Source of the DNA: Gimesia aquarii | GTDB lineage: Bacteria; Planctomycetota; Planctomycetia; Planctomycetales; Planctomycetaceae | DNA: 64,000 nucleotides | Assembly (NCBI RefSeq): GCF_007748175.1 | Contig: NZ_CP037422.1 | Coordinates: forward strand, 1,156,528-1,220,527 | Direction: 5' to 3' | Shown here: positions 1 to 8,358 of the stretch, piece after piece | Numbering within the stretch: the first letter of the stretch is position 1 | How the letters are laid out: each line of letters starts with the position of its first letter | Position numbers and translations under genes: made by a program | The notes under the pieces: generated by a model | Databases searched by the model: none | What the model saw: only the letters and a program-made list of their open reading frames with translations | Told to the model about the DNA's origin: nothing

Positions 1-92
1 GTGCTGTTCGCTTTGTTTCTGAAAATATCGATACGATTCTCTTTCGGGCGCTGGGAACCCGTGAAGGAAAAGAGACGATCGGAGAATTCTAA
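1..92 (+). CDS. DUF1559 domain protein, C-terminal fragment (5' end outside window)
   Basis: Reading from base 3, a frame encodes 29 residues and stops at 90-92. Its ending (AVRFVSENIDT... ETIGEF) matches the C-terminus of the complete DUF1559 protein at 57090-57998 ([11 protein letters not shown]... NVIGEF). DUF1559 proteins are planctomycete proteins with a type IV prepilin-like N-terminus, exported and probably surface associated; their role is unknown. Only the end of the gene lies in the window. The small lipoprotein that follows at 231 is a common neighbour of DUF1559 genes in this phylum. Confidence 0.85.
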   Translation, partial: AVRFVSENIDTILFRALGTREGKETIGEF

Positions 93-230
93 TCTCTCCT
101 TAATTCAAGAACTGCCTGTGGTCCAGTCCCGATTGTGACCTCAGGCAGTGTCTGTATCTCCGTTTTAATTCATGAACTATACCAAAAGACTGATCGAGGC
201 ACGCTTACCTCGATCTTCAAAGGAGCGATC

Positions 231-638
231 ATGCGAGGGCCTACTTTCGGACTACAACTATTCTGTTACGCAATTGTTCTTCTCATATTCACGGGGTGTG
301 GCGGTACATCGGATGCTCCTCAGCAAGTCAAGGTAGAAGGAACCGTAACCTTCGACGGAGAACCACTGTCGACAGGTAGCATTGTTTTTGATCCCAGTGA
401 TGGAAAGGGAGGCTCTTCTGCCGGCGGCATTGAAAATGGTAAATTTCAATTCGACAGCCAACTCGGCAAGAAAAAAGTACTTATCTCAGCAACACGTGAG
501 ACTGGAGAAAAAGACCAATACGACGAGCCGATTACAGAATCCTATATTCCAAAACAATATAACTCAGAAACGACATTAACAGCCGAAGTGAAACCAGACG
601 GCGAAAACAAATTCGAATTCGCGCTTAAATCGAAATAA
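231..638 (+). CDS. small lipoprotein with carboxypeptidase-regulatory-like fold
   Basis: The product has 135 residues. The ATG at 231 is chosen because AAAGGAG lies just upstream (about 219-225); a longer frame opening at 135 has no such site. A hydrophobic segment (about residues 8-21) ends in FTGC, a lipobox with Cys23, so the protein should be lipidated and held on the outer face of the cytoplasmic membrane. The rest (VEGTVTFDGEPLSTGSIVF and on) is typical of the transthyretin/carboxypeptidase-regulatory-like beta-sandwich of planctomycete lipoproteins encoded beside DUF1559 genes. It follows the DUF1559 stop by 138 bp on the same strand, so co-expression is likely. The specific function is unknown. 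Confidence 0.8.
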   Translation: MRGPTFGLQLFCYAIVLLIFTGCGGTSDAPQQVKVEGTVTFDGEPLSTGSIVFDPSDGKGGSSAGGIENGKFQFDSQLGKKKVLISATRETGEKDQYDEPITESYIPKQYNSETTLTAEVKPDGENKFEFALKSK

Positions 639-735
639 GTAACGATTCAGTAAAAGGCTCGTTCTGTAAATTCAGTCTTAACTTTTACATCTACTATATA
701 GACTGGGGATCTTTTCAATACATAAAAATCAATGT

Positions 736-1122
736 CTACTGCTCTTCATAATTTGAGATCTCAATCAGATTCCCATCAGGATCACGAAAGTAAGCCGAGA
801 CAATTTTCCCGACCGCGCCGGTACGTATCACAGGACCTTCAATAATATCCACATCCAGGCTTTGCACATGCTTGATGGCATCTTCAACAGGGGTATTGAT
901 GATAAAGCAGAGATCAGCACTCCCTTCCTTTACATTTCCGGCTTTGGGTTCGAATTCATTACCTAGCTCGTGCAGGTTGATTTTCTGATTGCCAAATGTC
1001 AGCGCAAATCGTCCATCCCCAAACGAGATTTTTTGCATTCCCATCACTGATTCATAAAATTGAATTGTGGCTTCGATATCTTTGACGGTTAAAACCAGAT
1101 GGTCCAGATGATCAACTTCCAT
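736..1122 (-). CDS. VOC family (glyoxalase/bleomycin resistance-like) protein
   Basis: The product has 128 residues, the usual size of a one-module VOC protein. It opens with LDHLVLTVKDIEATIQFYE and ends with FRDPDGNLIEIS, the hallmarks of the glyoxalase/extradiol dioxygenase fold. Candidate metal ligands are His8 (DHLVL), the His in NLHELG and the Glu of NLIEIS. It is probably a cytoplasmic metal-dependent enzyme or binding protein; the substrate cannot be told. It is the last gene of a minus-strand run of small genes (DUF1801, DUF5946, GNAT-like, VOC) and starts 30 bp after the GNAT-like stop, so it is probably cotranscribed with it. Confidence 0.85.
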   Translation of the reverse strand: MEVDHLDHLVLTVKDIEATIQFYESVMGMQKISFGDGRFALTFGNQKINLHELGNEFEPKAGNVKEGSADLCFIINTPVEDAIKHVQSLDVDIIEGPVIRTGAVGKIVSAYFRDPDGNLIEISNYEEQ

Positions 1123-1152
1123 GACGTCTCCCGCTTTGTAATGGGTAGTAAC

Positions 1153-1899
1153 TCAGTTAACAATTTTATGACATATCCATACATTGGGTTCGATATAGAG
1201 TCCCTGCCCTTTTTCCAGATCAATGGATACCGGATTGAGTGCTCCCGGAATGATGAAGGACCCCGAGCCGGGAAAATCCATATTTGTCCATGCTTTCCAT
1301 TCGGAAATTGTTCCTGAAATTGTCATAGACTGAGGACATGGTTTAATGATTTCTCCCCCCGCTTTCGCGTGCACTCTCAGCCAATTATCAAATGGTAAAT
1401 AGTTTTCATTTTGCCATTGAATATAATTTTCCATCTGTATGAGTGGATAATGATGTTTGTCGCTAGGCCGAACCGCAATGATTAAATTGTTGAATTCTTT
1501 TTTGCGTGCCAAGTTCGCCATTTCTTTTACAGCGAGGGCGCTCAAGCCTTTCCCCTGATGATTTTTATTGACAACAATCTGTACTCCCATCAAGAGATTT
1601 GGCTTGATCCCCTTCTGATGGGTGGCAATCGAATTCCTGACACCCCAGTCCCATCCTCCATCGGGAAGCTCATGCATACTCTTATCAAAGTGAATTGGAA
1701 CAGTATTTATGACCGCAAGGATATCATCTCTCTCCATCATTAATAATTGATAATCTTTAAACGCTTCGATAAATTGCATCCAATAAGCGTCTGCTACAGG
1801 ACTATGCAACATGAATTCAGGCCAGACTTCACTACAGACTTTATCCTGTCTTTCAAATAAATCATACCGTTCTGCTAATGAAACAATTTTATAGTTCAT
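1153..1899 (-). CDS. GNAT-like acetyltransferase
   Basis: The product has 248 residues with no signal peptide or membrane segment. In the middle, MGVQIVVNKNHQGKGLSALA resembles the acetyl-CoA-binding motif A of GNAT enzymes (Q/R-x-x-G-x-G/A) after a beta strand. The N-terminal part (VWPEFMLHSPVADAYW) and the C-terminal about 70 residues are not recognised. It sits between DUF5946 (gap 75 bp) and the VOC gene (gap 30 bp) on the same strand. The fold is fairly well supported by the motif; the substrate is unknown. Confidence 0.65.
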   Translation of the reverse strand: MNYKIVSLAERYDLFERQDKVCSEVWPEFMLHSPVADAYWMQFIEAFKDYQLLMMERDDILAVINTVPIHFDKSMHELPDGGWDWGVRNSIATHQKGIKPNLLMGVQIVVNKNHQGKGLSALAVKEMANLARKKEFNNLIIAVRPSDKHHYPLIQMENYIQWQNENYLPFDNWLRVHAKAGGEIIKPCPQSMTISGTISEWKAWTNMDFPGSGSFIIPGALNPVSIDLEKGQGLYIEPNVWICHKIVN

Positions 1900-1974
1900 A
1901 GGAGGACTGCGTAATTTCTAATGTTTTGATTCTATTTAACAGAACTGACTCTGATTGATTTCCATGAATCTGCA

Positions 1975-2520
1975 CTAATGCAAATGTGACGAAACGAGAG
2001 ACGCAATTTTTGTATGGTGATCCGACCAGGCATCCCAAACGAAATCCGCCCACTTCTTGACTCGCAAGATATGTTCTTCCGTCGTACCTGCCAGCGCAAT
2101 ATCGAAGGCTGTCATCGGACCAGTGGATAGTGGAGGTACATAATAAGGCCAATGTTGGACATAATTCGCAAGCTGCTGGAGTAAACGGGGAATCTGTGTC
2201 TGAGGTATTCCGAGATCATATGCCGCATGCAGACCAGCAAGATGAATCGTAATCGACTTATTCTTATGAGAACCACCTGCATGCTGAAGTGCATAGGCAT
2301 CAACCGTCATCTGATGAACCTGTCCAAAGATAATCGCGTTACTGAATTGAGTTCCCAGAACTTCGCTATAAATACTCCAGCACTCAGGAGAACAGTGGTA
2401 ATATCCGTCATAGGCTGCGGCTGTATCGGCAGGCATTCGCAGTCGGCAACCAGGACACTGACGCTCTTTGTTAGGCATCTTAGTAGGCTTTGGAATTAAG
2501 AGCCCTTTCTGTTTTGCCAT
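1975..2520 (-). CDS. DUF5946 family protein
   Basis: The product has 181 residues. The N-terminus carries CPGCRLRMP (residues 22-30) and then YDGYYHCSPECWSIYSEVL and VHQMTVDAYALQH, the pattern I associate with DUF5946. The cysteine pairs (CPGC and the later C-SPEC) suggest a small metal site. It is likely cytoplasmic, with no signal or membrane segment, and its function is unknown. A TAGGAT sequence lies upstream of the ATG at 2520. A second ATG 14 codons downstream (MPNKERQCPGC) is an alternative start. Confidence 0.75.
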   Translation of the reverse strand: MAKQKGLLIPKPTKMPNKERQCPGCRLRMPADTAAAYDGYYHCSPECWSIYSEVLGTQFSNAIIFGQVHQMTVDAYALQHAGGSHKNKSITIHLAGLHAAYDLGIPQTQIPRLLQQLANYVQHWPYYVPPLSTGPMTAFDIALAGTTEEHILRVKKWADFVWDAWSDHHTKIASLVSSHLH

Positions 2521-2587
2521 CTCATTAACATCCTAAAATCAACAATGTTAAATACTTACTGGCCTTCGATCTTATTAAGACTCTGCA

Positions 2588-2965
2588 CTAACATCCTAAT
2601 TTTTCACCTTGATTCCACAACTCGACCGCGCGCTCCACAAATTCATCGATGTGCGTCTCAGAAACAGACACCGATTTTTTGAATCGGATGCACCCTTTTC
2701 CCACATCAATTCCATTGAGCAAGCTACCGTCAGGGTCGATTTTTTTCGCATCACCTACATAAAGGCTGACATAATGTTTCTGTGCATTAAGATGAAACAG
2801 AGGACCTCTGCGATCACCGTAACTCAGCATTTTATGTTGGATCCCCTCATCAAAAGTTGGAGCTTTTGATTGTATGATTGCTCGGAGGTTCGAAAGTGTT
2901 TCTCGCCGCCAATCATCATCCAGCATTTCCATGTATTCAGCAGGCGTTTTTGCATCATATTGCAT
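2588..2965 (-). CDS. DUF1801 (YdhG-like) domain protein
   Basis: The product has 125 residues from the ATG at 2965, chosen because GAGGA lies eight bases upstream; the frame is open up to 3028, but that would overlap the upstream gene ending at 3013. Features such as YAKTPAEYMEMLDD-type N-terminus, MLSYGDRRGPLFHLN and YVSLYVGD, and the final ERAVELW, match the DUF1801 fold, which includes YdhG and the Bacillus iron chaperone Fra. It is a small cytoplasmic protein. Iron binding is known for one family member and is not shown here. Confidence 0.75.
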   Translation of the reverse strand: MQYDAKTPAEYMEMLDDDWRRETLSNLRAIIQSKAPTFDEGIQHKMLSYGDRRGPLFHLNAQKHYVSLYVGDAKKIDPDGSLLNGIDVGKGCIRFKKSVSVSETHIDEFVERAVELWNQGEKLGC

Positions 2966-3012
2966 GTTGGATTTCCTCGACATACGAATGAAAATCAAAT
3001 ACTGAAACCAAC

Positions 3013-4458
3013 TTATTTCTGAAAGCAAAACGAGTACAAATCACATTCCTTCATCACGAACCGCAGGCGGACTGGCTGACCAGCAAGTGTTGCCAGGTTT
3101 CGATCTCCGTTCCAGCCTACTGCACCATCGATCTCATCGCCAATCACAGGTAAGCAATCTTGGAGCGTGAATCCGGGAATCGGCGTTCCATCGACTTGCT
3201 GAATCTCAAGCCGTATACTGCCTGCTGCACTAGTACTAAAATTGAGAAACAGTTGGCGACCTGAAAAAACAAATGGTTTCGTTAACAATTCACCTTCATC
3301 TGAGCTGGCATTGACCGAGACAAATCCATCCGTTCGCAAAACATAACGATCACCGCTCCGATGATAGATTGACATCTCTGCAAATCCAGTGGGAACGACA
3401 TTCAACGCTACGTAATTCGATCGATTACGCCAGCGTGCAGGATCGAGTCCTGGTCGAATAAAAGCATGCGTGAACAGCCGGTCATATTTTGTAGCCCCCG
3501 CGCGTGCTGCCATGAAAAGAATATCGGTAGCATTGACATCTTGCTTGTCGTACTCAGGAGCATCGCCTCTACCAGGAACGAATCGTGTAGGCAATGCAAT
3601 ATAGATATGCGGAGCGCGAAAATAAGGTTGCGTCTGATTTGTATAAAGATGCTCTCCCGGTAAGTTGGGATTCATCGCAACCGGTTTACTCCAGTTCTCA
3701 AAGTCTGGGGATGTAGACCGGCTGATACTTCTTAATCGCTCGGGATCCGTCCAAGTCCGAAAATAACAAACATATGACTGTTCTGCTTCCGACCAGAAAG
3801 CGACATTCGCTGAATCAAATGCATGACGCCACTCTGGCTGATAGGGGATGACTTCGTTTTTCTTCGTCCAATGGATGCCATCTGCAGATACAAAAGCAAA
3901 TAGTCCCCTGCCCGCTTCTTTGAGCCCTCGTTTGTCTCCAGGTCCCGGATAGCCGGCTAACGCCTTGAAACTCTCACTTGGCTTGACACCAGGATGTGTA
4001 TCAAGAAAAGGGATGAAATTTGTCAGAAAAGGAGGCTGCTTTGCGAGAATCACATTATTCTCGCGCGTCCCATTTACTACATGTAATCCCAAACTCGGAA
4101 ACTCCCATTCATGTCCATCACGACTTTCTGCGTAATGCACGGTTTCACCAGCATGCCCGGTATGGATTTTTCCTTGAAAACTCTTGTCAGACCCACGCCA
4201 ATACGCTCGATAAATATCACCATCCTTGATGACCGTTACCATATGACGCACAGGCAGCGGAGACTTGGGCCGTGGTGTTTTAACGGGTTTATGTAGTTTG
4301 AGTTTTGTTTGGTGCATCTTGTCAATCAAATGTCTATCAACAAAAAGCTCTCTCCTGCTTCCAATTTCAATTGGTTCTCCCCAAACAGAGACATTGACCA
4401 TGAGCACTAAGGGAATTGCAATACAATAAAACGTGTTACCTGCGAGACGATTTTTCAT
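3013..4458 (-). CDS. secreted beta-propeller protein resembling glycoside hydrolases
   Basis: The product has 481 residues from the ATG at 4458; an in-frame TTG at 4479 has no ribosome-binding site. A cleavable signal peptide is likely (residues 1 to about 28, ending near VSVWGEP). The mature protein begins ELFVDRHLIDKM and contains repeats such as YRAYWRGSD, HYAESRDGHEWE, FAFVSADGIHWTKK and YVCYFRTW. This 'SxDGxxW' pattern is typical of five-bladed propellers of the GH32/43/DUF-type found widely in planctomycete secreted proteins. It is probably periplasmic or extracellular and linked to sugar handling, but I cannot assign a substrate. It is encoded 75 bp downstream of the GntP-like permease. 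Confidence 0.65.
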   Translation of the reverse strand: MKNRLAGNTFYCIAIPLVLMVNVSVWGEPIEIGSRRELFVDRHLIDKMHQTKLKLHKPVKTPRPKSPLPVRHMVTVIKDGDIYRAYWRGSDKSFQGKIHTGHAGETVHYAESRDGHEWEFPSLGLHVVNGTRENNVILAKQPPFLTNFIPFLDTHPGVKPSESFKALAGYPGPGDKRGLKEAGRGLFAFVSADGIHWTKKNEVIPYQPEWRHAFDSANVAFWSEAEQSYVCYFRTWTDPERLRSISRSTSPDFENWSKPVAMNPNLPGEHLYTNQTQPYFRAPHIYIALPTRFVPGRGDAPEYDKQDVNATDILFMAARAGATKYDRLFTHAFIRPGLDPARWRNRSNYVALNVVPTGFAEMSIYHRSGDRYVLRTDGFVSVNASSDEGELLTKPFVFSGRQLFLNFSTSAAGSIRLEIQQVDGTPIPGFTLQDCLPVIGDEIDGAVGWNGDRNLATLAGQPVRLRFVMKECDLYSFCFQK

Positions 4459-4533
4459 TCGAACTGAATTCCCTATCAAAAACAGATTTCAATTAGTAGG
4501 AACAATGTCATGGCAGAATCCATTTCTGAGTAT

Positions 4534-6237
4534 TCAAACCATCGGGAAAAACTGTACTCCCAATAAGACGATGACAAACCCGACAATGCCCATGAGCGCC
4601 GTCATGGGAGTAACGTATTTTAATGTTTCTCCTTCGGTCATGCCGCTCATTTTCCCGATGACCCAGAATCCGCTGTCATTCATCCAGGAGATCGGCTTGG
4701 AACCACAGCCTATCGCCAGTGCCAGATAAACCGGATGAAACCCAAGAGTCGTAGATTCAGCAATACCACCTAAGATACCAACCGTGGTGATCATGGCGAC
4801 AGTGGACGACCCCTGCGCACTGCGAATGGCGGTTGTAATCAAAAACGCCAAAGTCACCAGCATCAAGGGAGAAACTTGTGGCAGGGATTCGATCAGGTCA
4901 CTGACCCCCGTTTGTTGCAGCACACCACCAAACGCACCACCGGCAGCCGTGATCAAAATAATCACCCCTCCCGTGGACAACGATGCCTGAATTGAGGTCG
5001 AAAGTTCTGACAATGATGACTTTTTCTGACGAATCAGAGTCGCGAGTGCGATCACTGTAGCGATGCCGAGTGCCATATTTTTATTTCCTAATGTCAAGAT
5101 CAGTGATTGTATCTCGGGGGAGCATACATTTTTGATCGATTCGAATTTCAACATCGTGGAACCAGCAATTAGTATTACGGGAAGCAGAATGGGGGTGAGC
5201 GACAACCACAGAGCCGGTAGATCTTCCAGTCGACTTGCGGCCAGTTTGGTCAAATCTTCCTTAGTCACATCGGCAGAATCACGGAAGGGTAAGACACAGC
5301 GTTTGTTGATCATTACGGCATACCCCAGGCCAAACAACGCTGCGACACTACCGACGATCATCCCACCGATCATCATTGTAGCAATATCCACACCTAACTG
5401 TTCTGCCACAAACAACGGTCCGGGTGTAGGCGGTACCAGCGAATGAGCCATCGTGCCACCGGTTACAATTGCCAGTACATAGAGCAGATAATTCTTGCCA
5501 GTTCGAAAACGCATCGCCTTTCCCAATGGTATCAATAGATAAAAAACCGTGTCAAAGAACACTGGTATTGCTAATAAAAATCCACTGGCCATAAACGCGA
5601 GCGGAGCCAGTTTTTCTCCGACAAAGTTGACTGACGAACGAACAATACGTTCCGCAGCACCACTTTCCAATAAACACATTCCGATGATGGCAGCCAATGC
5701 GATTAAGATTCCAATTTTCGTACACGTGGAACCAAAGCCAGCAGCCACACGCTCGCCTACCGATTGTTTCCCCTGCATAATCGCTGCCTGATAATTAGTA
5801 GGCGTAATAGCAAAATCATCCAGTTTAATGAGACGGCTTGCACTACCTTCACGAATTTGTAAGTCGGCAATCGCAATTCGCTTGCCTGTTTCAGTAAATT
5901 TCGCAGTAACACGTTTGACTTCAGTTTCCGCAATCGGAATCAGCGGAAATTTCGGTTGGTCACGCCCCATGATGAGCAGCAGCATTCCAGGTTGGATAGA
6001 ACCCAATTTGGTAATCTCAATTTGGAGCTTCTGATTCTCTTCATCGACCTCAATCAATTTCAGTTTATTTTTTCGCAGTGATGTCTCTTCAATTTGTGAA
6101 GCAGGGGTTAAAAATCCCACACAAATCGCCGCGGCTAACAGGGCCAGAAATGCGTGTAAACGAAAAAAGAGCACACCACCAATGACAATGGCCACCCCTG
6201 AAAAAATGATAAGTAATACCAAAGTGCTCTGTTCCAT
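4534..6237 (-). CDS. GntP-family permease with a large soluble insert
   Basis: The product has 567 residues, about 110-120 longer than typical GntP gluconate/organic-acid permeases. Two membrane helices (about residues 6-44) are followed by a hydrophilic stretch of about 105 residues (about 46-155) rich in charged beta-strand-like sequence, then by the family body: LLESGAAERIV, the helix pair with VFFDTVFYLL, and MAHSLVPPTPGPLFVA, the conserved GntP signature. About twelve membrane segments follow or precede, so it is an inner-membrane importer. AGGT lies upstream of the ATG at 6237. The insert between helices 2 and 3 is unusual for the family. The substrate is probably a sugar acid or hydroxy acid, by family only. 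Confidence 0.85.
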   Translation of the reverse strand: MEQSTLVLLIIFSGVAIVIGGVLFFRLHAFLALLAAAICVGFLTPASQIEETSLRKNKLKLIEVDEENQKLQIEITKLGSIQPGMLLLIMGRDQPKFPLIPIAETEVKRVTAKFTETGKRIAIADLQIREGSASRLIKLDDFAITPTNYQAAIMQGKQSVGERVAAGFGSTCTKIGILIALAAIIGMCLLESGAAERIVRSSVNFVGEKLAPLAFMASGFLLAIPVFFDTVFYLLIPLGKAMRFRTGKNYLLYVLAIVTGGTMAHSLVPPTPGPLFVAEQLGVDIATMMIGGMIVGSVAALFGLGYAVMINKRCVLPFRDSADVTKEDLTKLAASRLEDLPALWLSLTPILLPVILIAGSTMLKFESIKNVCSPEIQSLILTLGNKNMALGIATVIALATLIRQKKSSLSELSTSIQASLSTGGVIILITAAGGAFGGVLQQTGVSDLIESLPQVSPLMLVTLAFLITTAIRSAQGSSTVAMITTVGILGGIAESTTLGFHPVYLALAIGCGSKPISWMNDSGFWVIGKMSGMTEGETLKYVTPMTALMGIVGFVIVLLGVQFFPMV

Positions 6238-6349
6238 TGCCGTACCTGCCTGCGTTTCTGCTTCAGATTATTTTATTTCCCGAAAAAACATCTTTTTTTT
6301 CGATACGTCTAGAAATGAAGAGGGTTAAATTCCCATCAGCCAGTCATTT

Positions 6350-6364
6350 GAGTCAGTCTGACTC
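6350..6364. promoter_or_regulatory. 15-bp palindrome in a divergent promoter region
   Basis: GAGTCAG-T-CTGACTC is a perfect inverted repeat with a one-base centre, 52-66 bases before the ATG at 6416 and 113-127 bases from the permease start on the other strand. Its size and position suit a dimeric regulator site, but no regulator is identified and only one copy was noticed. Confidence 0.35.
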
Positions 6365-6415
6365 CTGGATCGACTAGAGAACAAGCTTCTTACACTTCTA
6401 ATCAGGTGAAAAGTC

Positions 6416-8281
6416 ATGACGAGTTTTTCCGTAAATCGAACGACACAAATTGTTTGCCTTTTTCTATTTACATTGTCGGTCCCATTATGCCACTCTTCCA
6501 CTTTTGCAGCAACAAAGAGTGGCTCACAATCGACCAAACAACAAAGAGTTGATGAAATCGCAACGGCACAGCTGGTTGACGAGCTGATTGAAGCAGAACT
6601 CAAAAAAACAAATATTCAGCCAGCGAAACTGGCCAATGATGAAGATTTTCTCCGCCGTGTGACCTTCGATTTGGCGGGAAGAAAACCAACTTCTTCTGAA
6701 GTGATCCTGTTTGGCCTGGATGCGAGTCCTGATAAACGAAAAACGATTATTAATGATCTACTTAATTCAGAAAGTTATGCCGTTAACTGGGCGCGGTATT
6801 GGCGCGATGTCATTTACCTCCGTGCGACAGACATTCGTTCCCGGATCAATCAGTCTGAGTTCGTAGCCTGGATGACAACTCAACTCGACGAAAATAAAAG
6901 CTGGGATCAAATTGCTACCGACTTGCTTACGGCTACTGGGGATGTTCGGGAAAATGGGAGTACCGCATTGATCTTCGCCCATCAAGGTGATCCCGCAGAA
7001 TTGGCTGCTGAAACTTCACGCATCTTTTTGGGAATCCAGATTCAATGTGCGAACTGTCACGATCACCCCACCGACAAATGGAAACGAGACAGTTTCCATG
7101 AGCTGGCAGCTTTCTTCCCCCGTGTCCGGGTGCGTCCGGTTCGAGATGCTCAACGCCGCTCCTTCCAAGTTGTTTCGGTGGATCAAGGTAGCCAATATGA
7201 TCGACGCTTGCAAATGTTCAAAGATCCCTCACCACTATTTAGAGCATTCGATCGTAACCGGGATGGCAAATTGACAGAGGCAGAAGTCAAACGATCTCGT
7301 TTAGCCAGAAATTTCGAGCAAATGCTTGATCGTGGAGATTCAAACTCAGATAAAGCACTGACGATCAAAGAAATTAAAAGCATTGCTCTACCACCCAATA
7401 CACGACGTGCCACACCCGAATATCTGATGCCCGACTTAAATGATCCTACTGCTTCGGGTAAAGTTGTTCATCCTGTGTTATTTGTCGGAACAAAAGCCTC
7501 TCCTAAAGGGCTGAAAGATCTGGAACGACGGGAAACACTTTCAAAATATCTCACATCCAAATCGAATCCCTGGTTTTCCCGTGCCATAGTAAATCGTATG
7601 TGGGCCGAAATGCTGGGTGAAGGGTTTTATATGCCTATTGATGATATTGGACCGGAACGTAGTGCCGTTTATCCCAAAGTGTTAGAGACTCTGGCTGACG
7701 GATTCACGGCGAGCCGATACGACCTGAAATGGCTTTATCGTACGATCGCAAACACGCGTGCCTATCAGAGGCAAATGCAAGCCAAAAAACCAGAGGAAAT
7801 CCAAGCTCCCTTTGCTGCCCAGTCTCCCACACGATTACGAGGCGATCAAATATTCACAGCGATCACTCAGGTATTCGGCGTGGATGACCTTCAGGCAAAC
7901 CGTAATCTGAGAGATCGATATAATAGAGGAAATCGCACCGCCCGTAGTCAATTCAGTAATTTATTTACTTTTGATCCTTCAACCGCGCAGGATGAAATCA
8001 CCGGTGATGTTCCTCAGGCACTGTTTATGATGAACTCCACAACCATCAATGGATTTCTGAGAAGTAACCAGAACACGAAGCTCGCTCAGATAGCCAGAGA
8101 TTACCCGAAGAATTCAGATGCGATTCATGAACTCTATTTACTGGTACTTTCCAGAGAACCGAGCAAAACCGAAATGAAAGTCTGTCAGGATTATTTTAAA
8201 TCAACTGATCACCGGAACGAAGCACTCGAAGATCTTATGTGGAGCCTGCTCAATTCCAGTGAATTTATCACGAAACGTTAA
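6416..8281 (+). CDS. DUF1549/DUF1553 protein with internal EF-hands
   Basis: The product has 621 residues, with AGGTGA seven bases before the ATG and a signal peptide (about residues 1-32). The DUF1549 part holds FLRRVTFDLAGRKPTSSEV and the haem-like motif CANCHDHP (about residue 211). The DUF1553 part holds NPWFSRAIVNRMWAEMLGEG and, near the C-terminus, LYLLVLSREPSKTE. Between them, at about residues 279-290 and 307-318, lie DRNRDGKLTEAE and DSNSDKALTIKE, two calcium-binding EF-hand loops. These proteins are exported, very abundant in planctomycetes and of unknown function. It is followed by a DUF1501 gene (gap 77 bp), the usual partner. Unlike the pair at 60334-64000, it lacks an N-terminal cytochrome domain. 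Confidence 0.9.
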   Translation: MTSFSVNRTTQIVCLFLFTLSVPLCHSSTFAATKSGSQSTKQQRVDEIATAQLVDELIEAELKKTNIQPAKLANDEDFLRRVTFDLAGRKPTSSEVILFGLDASPDKRKTIINDLLNSESYAVNWARYWRDVIYLRATDIRSRINQSEFVAWMTTQLDENKSWDQIATDLLTATGDVRENGSTALIFAHQGDPAELAAETSRIFLGIQIQCANCHDHPTDKWKRDSFHELAAFFPRVRVRPVRDAQRRSFQVVSVDQGSQYDRRLQMFKDPSPLFRAFDRNRDGKLTEAEVKRSRLARNFEQMLDRGDSNSDKALTIKEIKSIALPPNTRRATPEYLMPDLNDPTASGKVVHPVLFVGTKASPKGLKDLERRETLSKYLTSKSNPWFSRAIVNRMWAEMLGEGFYMPIDDIGPERSAVYPKVLETLADGFTASRYDLKWLYRTIANTRAYQRQMQAKKPEEIQAPFAAQSPTRLRGDQIFTAITQVFGVDDLQANRNLRDRYNRGNRTARSQFSNLFTFDPSTAQDEITGDVPQALFMMNSTTINGFLRSNQNTKLAQIARDYPKNSDAIHELYLLVLSREPSKTEMKVCQDYFKSTDHRNEALEDLMWSLLNSSEFITKR

Positions 8282-8358
8282 GCAACCAGACCGACCGACG
8301 GACCGTCCTTTAAAGTTACTTTTGAATCAGTCCCTAACCTCATTTTGAGGAGTTTACA

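Noticed and set aside
2965-3028. Longer start for the DUF1801 gene
   Set aside because: It would overlap the upstream gene's end and has no ribosome-binding site, unlike the ATG at 2965.
5063-5446. 127-codon plus-strand frame inside the permease gene
   Set aside because: It lies antisense to a well-supported gene and reflects its codon pattern.
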